Below, one piece after another: positions 59,155 to 64,000 of a stretch of DNA of 64,000 nucleotides. The stretch spans positions 310,001 through 374,000 of the forward strand of contig NZ_PQGD01000001.1 of NCBI RefSeq assembly GCF_002915575.1, read 5' to 3'. Within the stretch, counting starts at the first letter, position 1; each line of letters starts with the position of its first letter. The stretch comes from Superficieibacter electus. GTDB taxonomy: Bacteria; Pseudomonadota; Gammaproteobacteria; Enterobacterales; Enterobacteriaceae. The notes below the pieces were generated by a model. The model saw only the letters and a program-made list of their open reading frames with translations, made no database searches and had not been told where the DNA came from. Position numbers and translations under genes: made by a program.

Positions 59155-59871
59155 TCAGCGATCCTGATGACAGCCTGGAAACACATCAAGATTGTTTTTA
59201 GCCAGCGTCAGCAGGGCGTCATCAATAGCGCATTCCTGCTGATAATATTGCGCTTCAAGCGTCTTATATTGCTCATCCCGGCAAATTATCTGATGTGCTT
59301 TGTTGCCATATATCGCTAAAAGCGCGTCATAACGTTTCTTTGCAGCCAGCACGGTTTCCGCCACGTCATGTAACTCCAGCAGGGTTAATTGATCGCAATA
59401 CGCTGTCAGGTCAAAGAACAGCGCGCAGGGAAACCCCTCCCAGCCGGCGTAATTTCGCCATTCCCAAATCAGCATAAAACAATGCAACACTGGCGGCAGA
59501 TGTTTAAGATCGTCTTCGTTAAACCAGTAGTGGCGATTAAGCTGCCACTCAAATTCAATGGCTAAAGCAATCTTATCTTGCGCGTCAGTTGCGTTTTTAT
59601 TTTTTAGAAGAATCAATTCGGTCAGGGTATAGCGTTGTTGTTCAATGTATCTGAGGGCGCGGGCGATATCATATTCGGTCAGAAGCAGGAGTCGTTCAGC
59701 CTCCTGACTGGTGACCTGTGCTTTATTCACCAATACCGCAGCTTGTTGGGCACGAAAGCAGGCGACGGCAGCGGCGACGTCGCCTTTGGTACTGCTTAAT
59801 AATCGCTGAGCAGCTTTAATGCCGACGGGGATACGTTCCCTTAAATGCGCAATCTCAGTCAACCATTCCAT
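59155..59871 (-). CDS. yfbN: YfbN-like protein of unknown function
   Basis: A 238-residue, all-helical, charged protein, the length of E. coli YfbN, with GIKAAQRLLSSTKGDVAAAV and a second similar stretch (EAERLLLLTEYDIARALRYI) near the N-terminus. These two look like short UBA-like repeats (about 15-40 and 58-82). The C-terminal half is helical with Trp-rich segments. No catalytic motif was seen. It is 16 bases downstream of the 45-residue membrane-protein gene and is probably cotranscribed. Assignment to yfbN is by position, size and N-terminal pattern. Confidence 0.72.
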   Translation of the reverse strand: MEWLTEIAHLRERIPVGIKAAQRLLSSTKGDVAAAVACFRAQQAAVLVNKAQVTSQEAERLLLLTEYDIARALRYIEQQRYTLTELILLKNKNATDAQDKIALAIEFEWQLNRHYWFNEDDLKHLPPVLHCFMLIWEWRNYAGWEGFPCALFFDLTAYCDQLTLLELHDVAETVLAAKKRYDALLAIYGNKAHQIICRDEQYKTLEAQYYQQECAIDDALLTLAKNNLDVFPGCHQDR

Positions 59872-59887
59872 TTATTGATTCCCTGTA

Positions 59888-60025
59888 TCATAGCACCTGC
59901 GCCAGCTGGCGCAGAAAAACCCGAATCTCATCACGTAATGTTTCATCCACCAGGCTAACCCAGAGCAAAAACAGTAGCGTCACCAGCGTCAGTATCAGCC
60001 ATTTTTTCCTTTTACAATGCGACAT
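59888..60025 (-). CDS. Small single-pass membrane protein (45 residues)
   Basis: Read on the minus strand from ATG 60025 to TGA 59888. It has a positively charged start (MSHCKRKKW), one hydrophobic helix (LILTLVTLLFLLWVSLV), then an amphipathic charged tail (DETLRDEIRVFLRQLAQVL). The layout predicts one inner-membrane helix with the N-terminus in the cytoplasm. It has a strong ribosome site (AGGAAG) and lies 16 bases before yfbN, so an operon is likely. I do not recognise the family. Confidence 0.7.
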   Translation of the reverse strand: MSHCKRKKWLILTLVTLLFLLWVSLVDETLRDEIRVFLRQLAQVL

Positions 60026-60353
60026 ACTCTTCCTGATTTCGCCCGCCGGGCAACAAGCCATTGTTGACGTTAACTTAGCGCAAAAAGGTATACAGGACTA
60101 CGGCAGTTACGCTGATGAGCTGACTTTTTAACAGCGCAAATCAATTCACCGCCAGGGCGCATAGCATAGACTTAACAACATCGGCTCCATGTAAAAGAGA
60201 CAATGCAATGGGAATGATTGCTCGTTATGTCAAATCAATGACACCTCAGCTCAAACAGATACGGGCAGCGGGCCGGGAAAAGTAACGGACAGCTGTCCTG
60301 GTAGTGCTACAATATCTCACTGGTTAATAACCTATCATACGCGTGCTATCATA
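60026..60353. other. Intergenic stretch between the small membrane-protein gene and the 328-residue gene
   Basis: 328 bases, divergent. It should hold the promoter of the small-protein/yfbN operon and of the downstream gene, and it contains the possible yfbM remnant (60208-60285). Nothing else could be supported. Confidence 0.5.
60208..60285 (+). pseudogene. Possible truncated yfbM-like (DUF1877) remnant
   Basis: A 25-residue frame MGMIARYVKSMTPQLKQIRA... ends at TAA 60283-60285. DUF1877/YfbM proteins typically start MGMI followed by an aromatic residue and a QLEQL-type helix, so this looks like the first part of such a gene cut short. yfbM neighbours yfbN in E. coli, which fits. It might instead be chance or a tiny peptide gene. 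Confidence 0.5.
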
Positions 60354-61340
60354 ATGCGAATAAACATAAAAAATTTCTATGAAGATAAACTTTTCAGCAC
60401 CACCAATTGCATCGCTGACAATACCTTTGTTTTTGACTGCGAGCGGAATATCTATTTGGTTACGGACAATGGAGAATTGCAGTCATCCGGTTTCTTTCAT
60501 TCACAAGTACAATTAACGGACCCAAAAATTGCTTTCCATCCAGCAAAATTTCAGGCAGTCACTATCCTGGAGACGGGTGATCTGGCTTTATGTGATTTTA
60601 ACGGTAATATTATCTGGCAAGCACCTGGAAATTTTGAGGTGGTATGCTGCACTGACGGTGGAGAAAAAAGCTGGACGCTTGAGCGAATAAATGAAGAACT
60701 GGTTAACATAACCTTATTTGCCACCGCCAGCGGCCAACTACTCGCCACCCTGCAACTGGCAGACGAAATTTATGATAGCGTCTTACGACTTGCAGATATA
60801 CCCGCCAGCGCATCGCTGCTGCTTGAATTTGCAGGAGGTCAGGATGGCATTTCGGTAGTGGAGCTAACGTTTAAGGAACAATACCTCCACAGCCGGGAAT
60901 TGTTCCCCGGCAATTCTTATATATTACCAGCGATCACACCTGATAATACGAGAATACTCACCCTGGAAAATGATAAGCAAACCTACGCCGTTTTCCGCTG
61001 GCCGCAGCTCGACTTGATATCACATCAGGAAAGCCAGGTTTCTGATAATGACAACGTGATCCCCGGATACGATCTTATTTATCTGAGAGATAATCTGGCA
61101 ATCACACAGAACGCTGTTAACGAATATTTTTTATTCAATCCGCTCACGATGACAAGGCTTGAACAAATCCATTTTTACAAAGCGCTCCTGACCACCGAAA
61201 AGCAACATGACGCTACTCCGTTAGACATTTCTTCTCTGACACGAGTGGGCCGTTTTCTCGCGGCCAGTGTCGTAGAGGGTGAAAAAAGACGTACGTTATG
61301 CCTGCTGAACGAAGCAGATTTCATTCATCCGCTACTATAA
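60354..61340 (+). CDS. Protein of unknown function, beta-propeller-like (328 residues)
   Basis: I do not recognise a family. There is no signal peptide or membrane helix. The sequence alternates short hydrophobic strands with turns, with repeated blocks ending in D or N followed by G (for example LVTDNGELQSSG, ALCDFNGNIIWQ, LFATASGQLLATL, ITPDNTRILTLENDKQ). This suggests a WD40/quinoprotein-like beta-propeller. AT-rich relative to nuoN. ATG 60354 follows CATA without a convincing ribosome site. It stands alone between the yfb cluster and the nuo operon. Confidence 0.65.
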   Translation: MRINIKNFYEDKLFSTTNCIADNTFVFDCERNIYLVTDNGELQSSGFFHSQVQLTDPKIAFHPAKFQAVTILETGDLALCDFNGNIIWQAPGNFEVVCCTDGGEKSWTLERINEELVNITLFATASGQLLATLQLADEIYDSVLRLADIPASASLLLEFAGGQDGISVVELTFKEQYLHSRELFPGNSYILPAITPDNTRILTLENDKQTYAVFRWPQLDLISHQESQVSDNDNVIPGYDLIYLRDNLAITQNAVNEYFLFNPLTMTRLEQIHFYKALLTTEKQHDATPLDISSLTRVGRFLAASVVEGEKRRTLCLLNEADFIHPLL

Positions 61341-61373
61341 TCGCCATCTCTTTCATCTCTTAACAGACGTAAA

Positions 61374-61402
61374 AAAGCCGCTGGAACTCAGCGGCTTTCG
61401 AG
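61374..61402 (+). terminator. Terminator after the 328-residue gene
   Basis: AAAGCCGCTG-GAACT-CAGCGGCTTT stem about 33 bases after the stop, with a short T-run. Confidence 0.7.
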
Positions 61403-61440
61403 GTTGATGGCCAATCTGTTTCCTACTATGTTCGCCGTTT

Positions 61441-61540
61441 TGCCGGGTGGCGGCTTCGCCTTACCCGGCCTGCGAAAAGCATTAATATCAATACGTTATG
61501 CGTAACCCGTAGGCCTGTGCAAGCGAAGCGCCGCCAGGCA
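61441..61540. repeat. BIME repeat downstream of nuoN
   Basis: A 100-base unit beginning TGCCGGGTGGCGGC and ending GCGCCGCCAGGCA, with two REP palindromes around an ATTAATATCAATA linker. It is the same family as the pair at 45574-45779. Confidence 0.88.
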
Positions 61541-61572
61541 TGATGGCACGGTTTACCGCCTGTCAGCAGCCA

Positions 61573-61599
61573 TAAAAAAACCGCCGAAGCGGTTTTTTA
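61573..61599 (-). terminator. Terminator of the nuo operon
   Basis: AACCGC-TTCG-GCGGTT stem (tetraloop) flanked by A and T runs, just after the nuoN stop on the minus strand. Confidence 0.9.
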
Positions 61600-61606
61600 C
61601 TTTCAC

Positions 61607-63064
61607 TTACATCAGCGGTAATGCCCGCTGCACAATGCTAATCAGCGGCTGCGGCCAGACGCCGAGGATCAGTACCAGCAGCGCAGAAATCAACACCACA
61701 ATCCCGCCGGCGCTGTACTGCCAGTTCGACGGCGCATCGCGGTTGAGTTTCTCCGGCGCACTCAGGTACAGACTCACCGCTACACGCAGGTAGTAGTACA
61801 GACCAATCGCCGAGCCAACAATCACCGCGCCCACCAGCCACCACAGGTGTGCCTGCACACCGACCGCCAGCACATAGAACTTGCCGATAAAGCCCAGCGT
61901 CATTGGGATACCCGCCAGCGACAGCATCATTACCGTCATCACCGCCGCCAGAATCGGACGGTGCCAGAACAGGCCGCGATAGGAGAACAGCGACTCGGCA
62001 TCCGGGCCACGATACGGGCTGGACATCAGGCTGACCACGCCAAATGCGCCAAGGCTGCTGAACAGATAACCTGCCAGATAGACGCCTACCGCTTCCATCG
62101 ACATCTCACCGCTTTGCAGGGCAATCAGTGCCACTAGCAGATAGCCAAGATGGGAAATGGAGGAGTAGCCGAGCAGACGTTTGATATTGGTCTGGCTCAG
62201 CGCCATCAGGTTACCGAAGATAATGGAAGCGAAGGCGATAATGCCCAGCACCACGCGAACCGCTTCACTGTCGCCTACCGGCGCATACAGGAACAGACGC
62301 ATCACCACACCGAAGATGGCGATTTTGCTCGCCGTCGCCAGGAAGGTGGAGACCGGCGCAGGCGCGCCCTGGTAAACGTCCGGCGTCCACAGATGGAACG
62401 GCACCAGAGAGAGTTTAAAGCCAAGACCCACGATCATCAGGCCCAGGCCCGCCAGCAGCAGCGGCTCATGCAGCACCCCGTCGCCGAGGCTCTTACCGAT
62501 GGCGAGGAACGACAGATTCCCGGTCTGTGCGTACACCAGCGCCATACCGAACAGCAGGAATGACGACGCTGCGGCAGACAGAATAGTGTATTTGATGCTG
62601 GCTTCCAGCGAGCGTTTCTGGCGGAAAGCGTAGCCGACCAGGCCAAACAGCGGCAGGGAGATCAGCTCAATACCGAGGAACAGCGCCGCCAGGTGATTGG
62701 CATTTGCCAGTAAAATACCGCCCAGTGCGGCAATCAGCACCAGCAGGTAGAACTCTTCCTGGTTATCGTTGTAGCCTTCAAGCCACGGATAGGCAAAGGT
62801 ACAGGTGGCGAGACTTGCCAGCAGGACCAGTCCGGTATACAGCATGGCGTAGCCATCAACGCGCATCAGCGGCGTGACGTCCATTGCGCCCGCCTGGCCA
62901 ACAAACCAGAGCGATACTAACGCGACATTCAGCCCAATGACCGACAGTGTGGCATTGAGAAAATGATTACGTCGCCACGCAATGGAGAGCATCACGACCA
63001 CCACCGTCAGACCGACGATTAGCAGCGGTAGCAGCGCAATCAGGTGTTGTGAAGTTATTGTCAT
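61607..63064 (-). CDS. nuoN: NADH:quinone oxidoreductase subunit N
   Basis: 485 residues, the E. coli NuoN length. It has about fourteen membrane helices of the antiporter-like family, with conserved Lys/Glu proton-pathway residues (for example [15 protein letters not shown] and the LSFRKP-type loop [23 protein letters not shown]). It is one of the proton-pumping subunits of complex I. It follows nuoM by 6 bases and ends the operon. Confidence 0.98.
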   Translation of the reverse strand: MTITSQHLIALLPLLIVGLTVVVVMLSIAWRRNHFLNATLSVIGLNVALVSLWFVGQAGAMDVTPLMRVDGYAMLYTGLVLLASLATCTFAYPWLEGYNDNQEEFYLLVLIAALGGILLANANHLAALFLGIELISLPLFGLVGYAFRQKRSLEASIKYTILSAAASSFLLFGMALVYAQTGNLSFLAIGKSLGDGVLHEPLLLAGLGLMIVGLGFKLSLVPFHLWTPDVYQGAPAPVSTFLATASKIAIFGVVMRLFLYAPVGDSEAVRVVLGIIAFASIIFGNLMALSQTNIKRLLGYSSISHLGYLLVALIALQSGEMSMEAVGVYLAGYLFSSLGAFGVVSLMSSPYRGPDAESLFSYRGLFWHRPILAAVMTVMMLSLAGIPMTLGFIGKFYVLAVGVQAHLWWLVGAVIVGSAIGLYYYLRVAVSLYLSAPEKLNRDAPSNWQYSAGGIVVLISALLVLILGVWPQPLISIVQRALPLM

Positions 63065-63070
63065 GGCGAT

Positions 63071-64000
63071 TTACGGCCTTGTAGTAGAAACAGAATTAAC
63101 AAACCACTGCTGGATGTTGCTCATCGCTGAATGCGAGGTATCCAGAATCGGCTGAGGCCAGAAGCCCAGCAGTACCAGCAGCACAACCAATAGCAGAATG
63201 ATAAACAGTTCGCGCAGCGACATCCCCGGCAGCTCCTGCGCAGCAATTTCGCTTTTTGCTTTACCAAAGTAAGCGCGGTGCAGCATTGCCAGTGAGTAAA
63301 CTGAAGCAAAGACCAGACCGAAAGTCGAAATGACTGTAATCACCGGAACGACCTTGTAGCTGCCGAACAGGATCATGAATTCGCCGACGAAGTTACCGGT
63401 GCCCGGCATGCCGAGCGTCGCTACTGCAAAGAACAGCGACATGGCAGGAAGCCATTTAATTTTGCTCCACAGACCGCCCATCATGCGCATGTCGCGGGTG
63501 TGCAGACGCTCGTAAAGCTGACCGCAGATGATGAACATCCCGGCGGCAGAAAGGCCGTGAGCAATCATCTGGATAACCGCACCCTGGTAAGCCAGCTGGC
63601 TACCGGTGTAAATCGCAATCAGCACAAAGCCCATGTGCGATACCGAGGTGTAGGCAATCAGACGTTTGATATCCGTCTGGGCAAAGGCCATCCACGCGCC
63701 GTAGAAAATACCAATCACACCAAGCCACATGGCAATTGGGGCAAACTCCGCCGAGGCGTTCGGGAACAGCGGCAGGGAAAAACGCAGCAGACCGTAGGCC
63801 GCCGTTTTCAGCAGAATACCCGCCAGGTCAACGGAACCCGCCGTCGGTGCCTGCGAGTGCGCATCGGGTAACCAACCATGCAGCGGTACCACCGGCATTT
63901 TTACCGCAAACGCAATAAAGAAGCCCAGCATCAGCAGATATTCCACACCGTGAGACATCGGCGTTTTCATCAGCGCTTCGTAGTCAAACGTCCAGACACC
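63071..64000 (-). CDS. nuoM: NADH:quinone oxidoreductase subunit M, C-terminal part (runs off the window)
   Basis: About 310 residues of the C-terminal part of NuoM (full length about 509). The frame stays open to the window edge (GVWTFDYEALMKTPMSHG...). It contains the lysine-bearing helix pair (VKMPVVPLHGWLPDAHSQAPTAGS, TDIKRLIAYTSVSHMGF) and the FVGEFMIL segment of the proton channel. It is a membrane subunit of complex I, upstream of nuoN in the same operon. Confidence 0.97.
   Translation of the reverse strand, partial: GVWTFDYEALMKTPMSHGVEYLLMLGFFIAFAVKMPVVPLHGWLPDAHSQAPTAGSVDLAGILLKTAAYGLLRFSLPLFPNASAEFAPIAMWLGVIGIFYGAWMAFAQTDIKRLIAYTSVSHMGFVLIAIYTGSQLAYQGAVIQMIAHGLSAAGMFIICGQLYERLHTRDMRMMGGLWSKIKWLPAMSLFFAVATLGMPGTGNFVGEFMILFGSYKVVPVITVISTFGLVFASVYSLAMLHRAYFGKAKSEIAAQELPGMSLRELFIILLLVVLLVLLGFWPQPILDTSHSAMSNIQQWFVNSVSTTRP

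Overview
This is a chromosomal segment of a member of the Enterobacteriaceae. Gene content and order follow the E. coli/Salmonella backbone from yejG-bcr-rsuA to nuoN-nuoM. Many proteins match the usual enterobacterial length and motifs almost residue for residue (RcsB, GyrA, NrdA, NrdB, GlpT, MenD, NuoN). The genus cannot be fixed from the sequence alone. A flagellar CheV, a native-looking Thr-83 in GyrA, a MgtE/SulP pair and a KatA-type catalase argue against E. coli K-12 and fit the Citrobacter/Enterobacter/Klebsiella side of the family.

Layout. 1-8 kb: yejG (5' end only), bcr-rsuA, radD, rplY, yejK, yejL-yejM and tRNA-Pro(GGG). 8-18 kb: an SOS-controlled dinI/msgA-like gene, mqo, a SulP transporter converging on mgtE, yojI, ada-alkB and apbE. 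18-29 kb: ompC, the sRNA micF, the Rcs phosphorelay rcsD-rcsB / rcsC, and gyrA. 29-42 kb: ubiG, nrdA-nrdB-yfaE (with DnaA boxes), a divergent MFS/LysR pair, glpT and glpABC. 42-46 kb: yfaY, a frameshifted yfaZ, a clade-3 catalase and two tandem BIME repeats. 46-54 kb: the menaquinone operon menD-H-B-C-E, elaB, elaA, rbn and cheV. 54-61 kb: yfbK, an M28 peptidase, then a patchy accessory cluster (unknown 176-aa gene, yfbP-like, yfbN-like, a 45-aa membrane protein, a yfbM remnant, an unknown 328-aa protein). 61-64 kb: nuoN and the 3' part of nuoM.

How the genes work together. glpT/glpABC import and oxidise glycerol-3-phosphate anaerobically into the menaquinone pool, whose synthesis is encoded by men. 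mqo and nuoMN feed electrons into the same respiratory chain. rcsDBC and ompC/micF handle envelope stress and osmotic porin control, supported by yejM, elaB and yojI. ada-alkB, dinI-like and radD are DNA-repair functions.

Compared with E. coli the window is marked by replacements: no narP-ccm-nap-eco between tRNA-Pro and mqo, no inaA/glpQ beside glpT, no yfaS-yfaX block, no nudI-ais-arn-pmrD, and no menF in front of menD. No CRISPR array, insertion sequence, intact prophage or rRNA was seen. The least explained part is the 57.5-61.4 kb cluster.
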